Origin: Mytilus galloprovincialis
Taxonomy: Eukaryota; Mollusca; Bivalvia; Mytilida; Mytilidae
Direction of reading: 5' to 3'
DNA length: 64,000 nucleotides
Assembly (NCBI RefSeq): GCF_965363235.1
Contig: NC_134843.1
Location: 52,137,535-52,201,534 of the forward strand
Program-made: the position numbers and the translations under genes
Part shown: in pieces, positions 1-12,500 of the stretch
Position numbering within the stretch: position 1 is the stretch's first letter
Layout: each line of letters begins with the position of its first letter
The notes under the pieces: generated by a model
Told to the model about the DNA's origin: nothing
The model's input: only the letters and a program-made list of their open reading frames with translations
The model's database searches: none

Positions 1-2921
1 CCTAAAACCTATTTTGCTTCCTGAATTCCCATGCATTGGCATCCCATAAAAGTCGTACTTAGGTGAATGATAAATCCATATCGGATACCTTCAAATAAAT
101 GAGAAATAAAGGATAAAAGAATATAAATGGCACGGATAGTGTCTGAGAAAAGCTACAGATAGCATAAGTTGTGAGAGCAAATGATATTCAACAAAAAGAT
201 AAATTTCACAACTATGTGCAAAAACAGTCTTGTTAGTCAAGTATTCAGATATTAATGTTTATATCAATTTACAACAAGAACTCAACCTACTACAAATGTA
301 TATATAATTAATTATAATGCTTACTTGTTATCTCATTTTCTACTTTGACTACGTTCTGACATCAAACGAATACCGTATAACCAGTCCACATACAGACCAA
401 TAGATTGCAGTTCTATCTCGGTATATTAAATGTTCTCTTTTATTCAAAATTAATTATAATTTCAACCTACTTTGCCTTTGTGAAATCCTTTACGTTTGGT
501 GTAGCAAAATATGTGACTTGTTCTTGTGTAACATAAACGGGTATATGGACACCAATATATCCAAGAACATGGTTTATCCAAGCACCAGCAGTGACTATTA
601 GACGACGACACTGAAATACTCCTTTTGGTGTATGTACCTTGAAGGAAAAAGTGATGTTTTATCAAATAGTGTAATCTAATACGATTTAAACATACGTAAT
701 AGCTTATCATTCCCTGTAGCATTTACATATTATATCCTACTTGACAAAATATGATATTGATTATGACGTTTTCAATTGGCTTTAAAAACTGGATTCGGGC
801 GTTTCCGATGATAATAAAAAGAGAAAAGTTCTTAGGAAGACAAGTACCAAATTTTGATTTTCATTGATCAGAGGTATATGCTTTGCCTTATCACGCATGG
901 ATGAGATAACTTTTTGTGTTTAACCCAAAGTCAACCTGTCGAGCTCGAGGTTGTGGAAAGTAACAACGTTTTGAAAATTGAATATATACCTGTAGCAATA
1001 AATATTAACGCATATGTAAAGGCATATTTCTTAAGTATATTAACATACTCCAGTAGTCTTCCATTAGGTAATTTTTCAATTTTCCGGACAGGACAGTGTT
1101 CTAAAACAGTAGATCCATTGGCTCTAGCTAGTTGAACATGTACAGAGTTTGCAAGAGCTGCATCTACGAGTCCAGCTATTGGTTGATAAATTGTGTCGTA
1201 AGTATCATCTATTTCAAACTGTGGAAATTTAGCTCTCAGTTGGCTTCCCTTTAGTCTTTCAAAACTGACAAAATAACGATTAATAGATATGCTTAAAGAA
1301 ATCTCATCATATAGCAATTTTTTGTCTCAGACACTTGATTACTTGATTGCTCTTGTTACTTGGAGTTTAACACCGCTTTCAGCACTGTTGTGTTATTTTT
1401 TGCGATGGTCGTCAATTCATTATAGTGGAGGAAGCTTGTCCGAACGATTGAACTTCGGTGGAACACTGATAATCCTAACTATTGATATTAGAATCGAACA
1501 AAACTGCGACCGGCAAGATTCGAACTCACCAACTCAGTGCGCAGTCTAGAGACACAATAATTCATTAATTAGACTCGGCTATCCAGCCTCCGTGAAAATA
1601 AATACATGTATTGAGTAGTGTCTCTGCAGAGAGGGGTTTTGTCTTCTTTTATATGATTATAACAATTAAAATGTTTATGTAACTAAGGTATCAACAGTAA
1701 AGTTAAAGGTTTGAACAGTAAATTTAAAGGTTTTATACTCTCTCCACATACACACACTTGAATTATTCGCATATTTAGATAAAAATAAAGCCAATATTAA
1801 ACAATTGCTAGTAACGCTCAAAAATACCTGATATTATTTTCGGCCATTGCTTTAGCATAAGCATCGATGACATGAGACATTTCGTCTTTCCTGGTAAATT
1901 GCACTCTTCCTGTATTGCAGACTAACTGTAGACCGGATTCCTTTTCTACTGCTTCCCATCTTTGTAAATTTATGATTAGGTTTATGAAATGAGAAAGATT
2001 TACCCCTACCCCAAAAAAAAGAAAACCAAACAAAAAAACAAAAAAAAAAAAAACAAACAAACAAACAAAAACGTGGTGCCCTCTGATCCTCTGATTTGAT
2101 GGGGAAAAATATTCTGTATGAAAATTCCCCTTAACCTTATACAGGTAAGTATTGAAATAAAGATAGTCTGATTGATCGCGTCGAAAAACTAACTATAAAT
2201 TTGTGACTAAATAAAAACATACCCTCCTTTTTGCAGTTAAATGGTTGCTCCCTTACTCATATTAACATGCACGTCTATTTTGTGAAAAACAATTTGGCAT
2301 TATAATGATGCGTTATAAAGTACTTACGCTTTGTAGGTATCTGGTGTAAGTTTAGTATATCTGTTATCGTGGTAAGCTAATCGTCTGTAAAATAATGACA
2401 ATAAAAAGCCGGGACACGTATTTTTACATTGCGCATCACTATTGCAAACTTTACAAATTGATGACAAATATCATTTTGATTTGAGATTTCCTGTTGAAGG
2501 GACATGTAATTACGGAAAGCGCATCGTACGTATATTTACGCATCACATGTATATGGGGGTTTGTTCAACTTTTCAAAAGTACTGTTCTCAAGTTCTTAGA
2601 CACTCACAAATCAAACTATATACACTGTGCAATGCTAGTTCACATTGATTTCTTGAACAATATCAGAGTTCTAATATAATAAGATATGTTTCTTTTTTTC
2701 TTCTTTTAACTCCATTCAACTGAACCGCCCAATTCAAACAATTTGTCGTTGGTTTCTAGTTTAAAGAAAAACAATGACTATGACTATGTGCTTACAGCAC
2801 TTCCTATGGCACAAACAAAAAAGTAACCCATGTACACAAAAAAATATTTACATGATCCTTGAGTGATCCTGTGAACCTCCATTATGATATCCAAGTTCAA
2901 ACTGTTCAAGACCGAGAACAT
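1..2921 (-). pseudogene. PIPOX-like sarcosine oxidase copy 1: exons 2-7 only, probably inactivated
   Basis: Tandem paralogue of the intact gene at 5889-15629. Exons recognised by homology: exon 2 at 2852-2921, exon 3 at 2328-2384, exon 4 at 1828-1959, exon 5 at about 1049-1264, exon 6 at 471-637, and the start of exon 7 at 1-88, cut by the window edge. Exons 2, 3, 4 and 6 have exactly the same lengths as in the intact copy, and all keep open frames and consensus splice sites. Two defects stand out. Two extra bases sit at the exon 5 donor, so the only nearby GT makes exon 5 216 rather than 214 nt and puts exon 6 out of frame, reaching a stop within about 14 codons. No counterpart of exon 1 (start codon and FAD fingerprint) is visible between 2922 and 5888. 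A conserved Gly in exon 4 is Arg here (NTGRV versus NTGGV). An unrecognised alternative first exon or a sequencing error at the donor would leave it functional. Confidence 0.72.
1498..1590 (-). repeat. tRNA-derived SINE head in intron 4 of PIPOX copy 1
   Basis: Read on the minus strand this has an A-box-like GGATAGCCGAGT followed by a B-box-like GAGTTCGAATC, the internal RNA polymerase III promoter layout of a tRNA-derived SINE. The same insertion occurs at the equivalent place in copy 2 (about 10425-10530), so it predates the gene duplication. A true tRNA gene is unlikely because the cloverleaf does not close. Confidence 0.55.
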
Positions 2922-3179
2922 CTATTAAATTAAACAATAGATATAAATGAAAGTAATATTTTGCACAGTTTGTATAACGCTGGTCCATTTTTTCGCTTCT
3001 GTATACATTTACTGGTACATGTATATATAACCTATGCAAGCGACGGGTTCGAGAGGTTGTAGAGAATGTATAACTCTTTGCATAGCAAAAAAAAAAAAAA
3101 AAACAATCGTGTTTCCGAAGATTAAATGATTTTTTTAGCATTAAATCGTCAACCAGAAAATTGCATTCTTCCAATCGTC

Positions 3180-3940
3180 AGGTTCAATTGACTATTTAGA
3201 ATAACCGCCTTTTAAGAATCCTGGATCCGCCCACTGACCTAAGATATTATAAGACAATTCAATCAGTACAAAAGTGTAAACAGGTTATAAAATGTCAGAG
3301 AAACACATGACCTTTTGCAATGCTAGGATCAGATATCAACATATTATATAGCCTTGCATGTGCATATGTACAATGTATATACATACGGTATCAGGTTTGA
3401 AATGCATGTTTTTGCGGCTGTAAACACACCGGCCGTAATGCATATTACACTGCAGCGGAGTAATATAGTTTTACTTGAGGACAAAGAAAAAAGAAGTTAA
3501 CACGGTTCATACTAATATCGCTGCATTATCTAGGGCAAGATTTCTTTTTTGTTTTTGTGATTTATTGACTTTCACGAATTCGAAAAATCGTGGTGCTTTG
3601 CTGGGTGACCTCTATCAGGATCGGTCAAATCCAAAAAAATGAACGCCAAGGATGTTTTCAAAAGTACCGAAACATGCGAAGAGTTATATATAAACAAACA
3701 ACAAAAGGATATTAAAGTTATACCCAAATTCATCTGAGGTAAACTTTTCCTGAGAAAGTAAGAACCTTGTTTGCCATGTTCTGTCGCTATCAATTGACCT
3801 ACATAATCATGTAGCATATTTTAAACAATGGATGACTATTAAAATGTCTACGGCGTTATCGACAAAGCAACAACTGGATCGGTTATGTAATGCATATTGT
3901 TCCACTGTTTATACATATTGATAGTTTAACTATCCCACGT
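3180..3940. repeat. Duplicated intron/flank sequence shared with 12.93-13.65 kb
   Basis: Non-coding sequence upstream of exon 2 of PIPOX copy 1. It matches intron 1 of copy 2 in order and orientation, including the stretch around 3570-3830 that resembles 13330-13560. A related dispersed copy lies at 50640-50880. The homology fades near 3940, close to where the first exon of copy 1 would be expected to begin appearing. No gene seen. Confidence 0.6.
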
Positions 3941-4348
3941 GTCATTGAACAAATCTTCTTATTACCTAAAAAGAGTATTTTACTGTTTTATTAATATTTC
4001 TATATTATTTGCTATTTTTGTGCCATTTTTTGTTCCATGGTCGATTGCACTGGAAATTATCGTTTTATTGCACCTATGTGCAGCCTATTGCACTGACCTG
4101 TTATGACCTCTTATTCTGAAAACTGATTAATTGAAAGGTATTCATGTTGTCCAATCAAATTGGGTCTTTTAAACATTTTTGGGTTTATTGTTTCATGTAT
4201 GTTTTATTGAATTTCTAAAGTATTGGTTGTACATGTATGCTCCTTACACATTATAATTAATAACAGTTGTTACGTGCATGTGTTTTATTTCTAAGAATTG
4301 GTAGAACTGACTCAGTATGCATTAGGTAATAAAACAGTTATTGAATGT

Positions 4349-4495
4349 GTAACAGTGCAATAGATCAAAATATAGTTCCTTCGGTATGAAGATCAGCTCA
4401 TTGTTCTATTGCCCTCAGCCGTTGGCTTCAGTTAATAGAACAATGAGCTGATCTTCATACTTCGGGAAATATATTTTGATCTATTGCATAGTTAC
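4349..4495. repeat. Palindromic MITE-like hairpin
   Basis: About 62 bp at each end are inverted complements, beginning GTAACAGTGCAATAG and ending CTATTGCATAGTTAC, around a short centre near 4420-4432. Foldback elements of this size with no coding capacity are usually miniature inverted-repeat elements. No clear target duplication is visible. Confidence 0.7.
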
Positions 4496-4688
4496 ATATT
4501 AAATAACTATATAATATTCCATTCTGAGGATCATATTCCACTCTGAAATGTCGGCATTACATCGTGCGATGTTACGCGCGGTTATTGTACATAACGTTTT
4601 TAATTGCTTATTCTTCTTAAAATAGCGATAGAAAAAATCATTATCATGTTCAGATTTATTTATACGATCAAACAAAATGTCTATTAAT

Positions 4689-5066
4689 TTACTTTTGATC
4701 CGTACTGTTGATCAATGTGTATGTCGTGTTTAGTCTAAAAACCGAGACACAGGAATTCATGTGTGTTGTTTCTTTAATATTGTAGATCTGGTGGGTGTAT
4801 AATGATGGAACCCAGTCAGAAAAGTTTCGATTGTTAATAGAAAGAACATTAGCTATATCATGAATGTATCTGAATGTGAAATTAAATCTGGCTTCTTTGA
4901 TCTTTTTTGCAAGAGTCTGAAGACACTCTGAATCATTCGAAAATAAGATGATTTCGGCAAGGAGAGGCGCACAGTTTGTTCGCATAGGAAAGCCGACAAT
5001 TTGTTGAAAAAGTCTACCTCCATGTTTAACAAGCATATTGTCAATTGTCTTCTGCATACTCATCAC
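4689..5066 (-). pseudogene. Reverse transcriptase fragment, Penelope-like type, degenerate
   Basis: An open stretch of about 125 codons reads like the finger/palm part of a reverse transcriptase: QIVGFPMRTNCAPLLAEI resembles the usual GIPMGTNCAPLLA block, and FRYIHDIANVLSINN occupies the place of the catalytic YIDD-VLSINN motif. The key aspartate pair is altered (HD instead of DD) and the GIPMG glycine is replaced, so the fragment is dead. The wording of these motifs is the one I associate with Penelope-like elements of aquatic animals; a LINE is the alternative. No endonuclease or other domain is seen next to it. Confidence 0.65.
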
Positions 5067-5804
5067 TTGTTTCTCTGTGTAGCATGTTTACCTTTTTGTT
5101 CCACAGAATATGCCGTACTGTAACCCTCCCCAACAAAATTTATAGCGTATTCTACCATTTTTTTGTTGATGTTTTTCGACGATTTGTCAATTTCACATGG
5201 GGAATGGTTGTATACAGGATTGAACAAAATCTAAAGTAGAACCATTTTCAGAGAAGGATCGCGATTGAAATATATATAGAAGTTGTTTTTTTATTCAGAG
5301 TCAACACATGATTAATACCACTACGCGAGTAAACATATTCAAAGTATATTCGAAGATCCTCTTTTACTACGGACACATCTGTTTGTCAATCGAATGGACA
5401 ATTCTTTCGTCTAACATGCAGATGAGCCGTTGTTTAAATAAAATGTATAAATATTTATGCTCGGTATGACCGTAAGTTACACTTAATTGTCATGTTATAA
5501 ACATTTACGTCTTCATAACGAAATATATGTTGTAGATGTATCAAATAATTGTAAGAAAGATTGAATTCTTAAACTGTCTTGACAGTTTGTTGTAATTCGG
5601 TTGGATACACATGATATACATTTACATATTCATTTATAACTACAAAGACAATTATCGTTGGTATGTTTACATTTTAGTTTATAGCTTTATTGATATTAGA
5701 ATGTTCAGTTAGTCTTATATGGTTATGCCGTTAATGCTTTTACAATTGTGGAATGCATTATTCACTAATTTCAAAAAGTTATTGAACCTTCTTTCTTGTA
5801 TACT

Positions 5805-5810
5805 TTTATT
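5805..5810 (-). promoter_or_regulatory. Candidate poly(A) signal of PIPOX copy 2
   Basis: TTTATT on the plus strand, i.e. AATAAA on the coding strand, lies about 80 bases past the stop codon of the terminal exon. Position and sequence fit, but AATAAA is common in DNA this AT-rich. Confidence 0.4.
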
Positions 5811-5888
5811 CAAATTATTGTTTAGAAAAAATAAAAATTATAAAGTCCAACTATATTTCATTATTCATCGAATACACAGTTCAAACTA

Positions 5889-6491
5889 TTACAGTTTCGA
5901 AGCTGAGCTCTGCTTCGTCGGAACTTTTCCTCCAGTGCCCATGTATAAAGTTGGTGTCCAGTCAGGGTTTGTGATCGCTTCTCTGTCTATATTAAACTGT
6001 GAAATATCATACATGGTTTTGCCATCTATTGCCATTTCACTGAGTATTTTTCCTAAAAGACTGGCAAATCTGAAAACAAATATATCAAATAATATGAAGT
6101 GTACACTTTCCATAGGTTTCGTCCATATCACGTAGGCAATTAAATAAACGAAAGAAAAATGGCACACAAATTACAAAAACATATTGGACAGTACAGTAAC
6201 AACATCAATCATCAACTATTGACTTCCTTCAAAACAAACTGTACACATACAACAACAAAACAATAACAAAAAGCACGGATGATTCAGATAAACTGGCACT
6301 AGCGCAAAATGTTATACTAGTAAGTTTTTGTTTTATTTTCATGTGCAGAAACCTCATCCTATTTGGGGATATGTAGTAAGAGTAAAAGCAAAATTAAAAA
6401 AAAAACAAAAATCACAGTTGGTGACCTTCTGCTGTTGTCTTCTCTATGGTCTGGTTGTTGTCTCTTTGACACATTTCCCATTTCCATTCTC

Positions 6492-6561
<70 letters not shown>

Positions 6562-9500
6562 ATACATCTGTTGTAGAGTTGTCACTGACTCAGACGTACT
6601 TATAAATATAATTATTTTCTGTGACTGTATATTACATTAATTTGTAGGATCCTTTACTATAGGTAATTTAGCTGATATGTAACAATAACATCTTCATGCC
6701 TTATATATCATGTACTGTAGTACGCCGCTAGATTAAAAAACTGACGAGGAAAGGTAACACACGGCCAGCGAAAGCTCTTTTTTTGAGAGCCCAGGTAGTC
6801 GTGTGGTCTAGCGGGACGGCTGCAGTGCAGGCGATTTGGTGTCACGATATCACAGTAGCATGGGTTCGAATCCCGGCGAGGGAAGAACCAAAAATTTGCG
6901 AAAGCAAATTGACAGATCTAACATTGTTGCGTTGATGTTTAGACGAGTTATATATGTATATATATATATACAAGGATGATATGTTTAGTTTTCACTATTA
7001 TGGTGTTTACTGTTGTCCTTTCCTACAGTCTTGTGGTATTTGTGCTATTGAGTAAATACAAATTTTTGTATAGTCTTTCTTCAATTTATTAGATGATTAT
7101 TGTATGCTGACGGCCAATCATCATGGGAGACCATCATGTGACTTTGTGGGGCTTGTTTCATTTATCTTTCGTAATATTCTTGATATTAATATTACATCGC
7201 AGTATCTTTTTTTTTAATTCGCTATGTGATGTTAATATGACGAAAAATAATGAATGATTTTTTTTTCCCGCATAAATGGCCCTATTTTTTCTACTTATTC
7301 TAATAATTCTACATAATTACATAGTATACCACGTACTTAAACGCATGACCAGCTCCACAGCAGACGATCACATTATCCCATCCATTCTTAGAACAATCAT
7401 CCACAACAAAATGACGGTCCGGTGTCATTGTGTAGAGACATGTCTTAGTGTACATTATAGGTCCTAAGGACTAACAAAATTTATTCATTCGTAAAGAGGA
7501 GGGGGGAAAAATAAAATATACATTAAATATAAATAGATTCTTATTTTCGAGTCTTAAATATACATGATTGCATGTACTTATTATACATGTACAATGTGTA
7601 ATACGATTTTTTTAGAACATACTGTGCGATAGCTATTTCAAACGTCTAATCTTTTGATTAACAATAAATTTTGGATGTCTTTCTGTATTTTTTTTCTTCT
7701 GTCGTTTGTCTGGTGTTTTTTTCTTTCTTTTCTAATGGCCTTATCAGATTTGTCTTTACTGTCCTTTTGGTCTCTTGTGGTGAGTTGTCTCATTGACAAT
7801 ATTACCACATCTTCTTTTTTATAGTATTATTTTTTTTCATTCGATAAAAGGATAGAAATCAAGTGTTTAACGGTTTGTCTGATATATAAACAATATTACC
7901 CTTGGTATTGTTCTCTCCAGATGTTTTATACAAGCTTGTTCTCTTGTCTTGTCTGGTTCATAATTCCGTGTGTCAACGGAAACAACTGGACCACCAGCGT
8001 CTATCCCAATTTTGCTACCTGAATTACCATGCATTGGCATCCCATAAAAGTCGTATTTAGCGGAGTGATAAATCCATATCGGGTACCTTCAAATAAATGA
8101 GAAATAAAGGATGAAAGGATATAAATGGCACAGATTGTGCCCAAGTTAAGATACACAGAACATAAATTGGGAGCAAAATTTTAAAGATATCAAACAAAAG
8201 GATAAATTTCACATGTATGGAATTTTTTTGTAAGTAAAGTATTCAGCAATTGTTGTTTAATCTACAATAAGAACTTAACTAACGTATATACTTTATAATG
8301 TTTATTCGTACTGGGTACATGTACCTCGTATACTACATTGACTACGCTCTGAAATCATACGGATACAGTATAACCAGTCCACATAAAGACCAATAGATTG
8401 CAGTGCGATCTCGGAATATTAAATGTTTTCTTATATTCAAAATTGATTATAATTTCAACCTACTTTGCCTTTGTAAAATCTTTTACGTTTGGTGTAGCAA
8501 AATATGTGACTTGTTCTTGCGTAACATAAACTGGTATATGGACACCAATAGATCCAAGAACATGGTTTATCCAAGCACCAGCAGTGACTATTAGACGACG
8601 ACACTGAAATATTCCTTTTGGGGTATGTACCTGGAAAGGATAAGTGATATATTTGACAAATGATCTAATCCAATGCGCAATACACAACACAAGACGACTT
8701 GCTTTATTTCTATTTGTTTTTCTATAATCAAATATTATAAGATAAAAATGTTCACCATGACTATGTAAAGTAGAAACTTACATGTATCTTTACATATTTG
8801 CCCTATATTTATATGTTTATTGGGGCTCGCGGGACTAAATCATTTTTTTTTCCTAATATAAGATTTCGCTATTTTTTTTTTTATAATTGAACTCTATCAT
8901 ATCCTTAATAGAAGAATGAAATAAAAAAAATGGGGTCACCGTTCATTTAAGCTCACAATCTGCCACCGAAAGAAGCATACATTTTTGTTAAAGTCCTTTT
9001 TTTTCTGTTGAACTAATAGGAGAAATAGAGCTAATATCGAAACAAAAAAAAAAGAACTAAATTACAGAAATCGCTAAAATTTTACAAATATTTAGTTTAT
9101 GTACAGCTTATTTGAAAACAATAATAAAAAGTATAGGTCACCGATGAGTTAAAAAAGCTATTTCAATTTTAAAGCCAAAAAATGGCATTTTTGCACCAAA
9201 GGAAGATAATTTGGAGCTTTTTTTAATGATATAAACATTTTAATAGTCATCCGGGCCAAACCGAATCGATTTTTTTGGTTGAATTTTGTACCATGTCATA
9301 AAGTTATATCTAATAGTGTAATAGATCAAATTTATAATGCAAGTAAAAACAAATGTTTAATTTTTGGCCGAAATTTTTGTACCCGCGAGCCTCCTTAAAT
9401 TGTCAAATATATGTCATCAATATGATTTTCGTTTCCTTCTTAAACAAAATGTCCGAATGCTTCTAATGAGTCCAAAAAGTTCGTATATTTTAATAAAATA

Positions 9501-12500
9501 TGAATAACTACTGATTATTAAAAATTATTTTTACAAACAAGTATGTTTTTTGATACATTGAAACATTTTCTTTAAAGTAAACATCTATTTTTGGTTTTCA
9601 ATTCCGCTTCTTATATTTTAAACGGACTTAAACTGAGTTTAATTGTTATTACTGTTGCCTTTATTTAAACTGAGTTGCACCTAAAATGGGATAAAGATAC
9701 TTCTCTTATACATGTATATAGTAAAGACGCTGAGACTTATTGGACCAATTAGATTTTGAAACAAAAATAATTAGTTGGTTCTCCTACCGAATTGTATGAT
9801 TCAGTAGATTGACGTTATCTTATTCATGCTGCATTAACGCAAATATCTCAACAATACAATTACTTGATCAGAAGGATAAAACATTAGCAACCCCTCCCCC
9901 TAAAACCAATAACATTTAATTATATTTTTTATTAAGACAACTCGCTTACTGCAAATGTTATCATCATCAACATACCAGTACTCTTCCATTAGGTAACTTT
10001 TCAATTTTCTGGACAGGACAGTGTTCTAAAATAGATGCGCCATTGGCTCTAGCAAGTTGAACATGAACAGAGTTTGCAAGAGCTGCATCTACGAGTCCAG
10101 CTATTGGTTGATAAATTGTGTCGTAAGTATCATCTATTTCAAACTGTGGAAATTTAGCTCTGAGCTGGCTTCCCGTTAGTCTTTCAAAACTGACAAAATA
10201 TAGATTAAATAGATATGCTTAAAGAAATCTCATCATACAGCAATTTTTTGTCTCAGACACTTGGTTATTTGATTGTATTTGTTACTTGGAGTTTAACACC
10301 ACTTTCAGCACTGTTGTGTTATTTCTTTGCGTTGGTCGTCAGTTTATTTAGGTGGAGGAAGCTTGTCCGAACCACCGACCTTCAGTGGAACATTGATAAT
10401 TCTAACCTTTTGATATTAGAATCGAGCAAAACTGCGACCGTCAGGATTCGAACTCACTAAATCAATGCGCAGAGTCTAGAGATACAGTTATTCATTTCTT
10501 AGAATCGACCATCAAGCTTCCGAGAAAATCAATACATGTATTTGGTAGTGTCTCTGCGGCAAGGTTCTTTGTCTTCTTTTATATGATGATAACAACGGAC
10601 ACGTTTATGTAACTAAGGTCTCAAAAGTAAGGTTAAAGGTTCGATACTCTCTCCAAATACGCACACTTGAGTTATTCGCATATTTAAATAAAAAAAAAAC
10701 AATATAATAATTACTTGTTTAAACGTTAAAAAATACCTGATATTATTTTCGGCCATTGCTTTAGCATAAGCGTCGATGACGTGAGACATTTCGTCTTTCC
10801 TGGTAAATTGCACTCCTCCTGTATTGTAGACTAACTGTAGACCGGCTTCCTTCTCTACTGCTTCCCATCTTTGTAAATTAAAATTAAGTAGGTAAATGAA
10901 TCGAGAAAAGATTGACACCCCCTCCCCCTTCCCCCCCCAAAAAAAAACACAACACCGTGGTTTTCTTCTATACACATCGCGTCTTGAAATTAATGGTCCA
11001 GACTTTATTTTTTTTGTTTACTCATCAACCGTGCTGTTGAGTGAAAATTTTCTATCAAATTGCCATGATATACGAGTGTCTTGATAGGGGTTTTAGAATA
11101 TAGAATAACGGATCATTACTACAGAAAGCTGGGCCAAAAGATATACAATAGCGAAAACAAAAGAATAGTGCAGAGGCTAAAAGAGAGAAATAATGAGATA
11201 ATAATCGAGGGGGTGTGAATAGCGGGACCAAAAGAATTGAGAAATACTAACCTTAAAATATTTAAAAATAAAAACAAAATTCATGATAAATATAAAAACA
11301 AATGTTACTTTTATGAAGAAAAAAAATATAACCCGATGGAACAACGACAGTTACTACGTTAAGGACCCAAATCCTGACCCTCCTTTGGGTCATCAAACAA
11401 ACCGTTGTTTATCAATATACACTAAAAAGAAATAGAATGTACTCCATTTTCCTTTTTGACAGCTCATGGAACGATCAATTAACTTCCCTTATGTTTTTTT
11501 TCTTTAAATATTTTGATCCCGAATTTGATGGAGGAAAAAAATGCTGAGCAAGTAGATAACAAACAAAATTATTATGAATGCAAATTCACCCCCCCCCCCC
11601 CCCCCGCGCCCCCCCCCCTTCTACGTTTTACTGTTAAATATTGGAAAAAAATAGCCTCATTGATCGCATCAAAAAACTAAATAAATGTGTGACTAAGAAC
11701 CCCAGCCCCCTCTCACTTTGAAGTTAAACGGTTGCTCCATTACTTATATTAACATGCACGTCTATTTTGCGCATACCAATTGTTGGTTATAAAGTACTTA
11801 CGCTTTGTAGGTATCTGGTGTAAGTTTAGTATATCTGTTATCGTGGTAAGCTAATCGTCTGTAAATAAAGATAATGAAAAATCACGAATTTTTACATTGC
11901 GCATCACTGTTGCAAACTAAACAAATTGATGATAAATAACATTTTGGTTTGCGTTTTCCTAATGAAATTACATGTTAACCAGGGAAAGCGTTATATAAGT
12001 ATTTTTACGCACCACTTGTATAAAAGATTTTGATTTACTTTTCAAAAGTATACTCAAGATCTAAGACACTCACAAATCAAACTATATGACAATTACACTC
12101 TGTGAATATTAGTTCAAGATGGATTTCATTAACAATGTCAGAGTTCTTATCTAATATGATGAAAGTATATTTAATTTTCCTTTTTTTGAGGCAATTCAAA
12201 TGCCTAGTAAAACAGTTATCGGTTGAATATTAGTTTTAATAAAAAGAGTGTGCTTACAATATTTCATATGGCACACAAAAAAACCCAACAAAGAACAAAA
12301 AACTAGAGCATTCAATTAAATGAAAAACTAGTGAAGTTGCTGGTTGCCATACTTTGTTTTAGCTTTAATAATCAGTTCGGAAATTTTCCCTCTATATATT
12401 TTCTTTTTCTCATTTTATCTTTCTGTGACCGTTTATGGTTCAATATACGGAATGGAGTTTGCTAATTGTTGATAGCCGTACAAAAACCTATGGTGACTTA

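Noticed and set aside
5719..6135. 138-codon plus-strand frame
   Set aside because: Antisense to the terminal PIPOX exon, whose minus-strand reading ends in SKL and is clearly the coding one.
6328..6605. Open frames rich in Ile-Tyr
   Set aside because: Produced by the (TA)n tract; no domain or codon structure.
6785..6880. tRNA gene
   Set aside because: A- and B-boxes are present but the sequence belongs to a dispersed SINE with a shared tail at 61.2 kb, and the cloverleaf is not complete.
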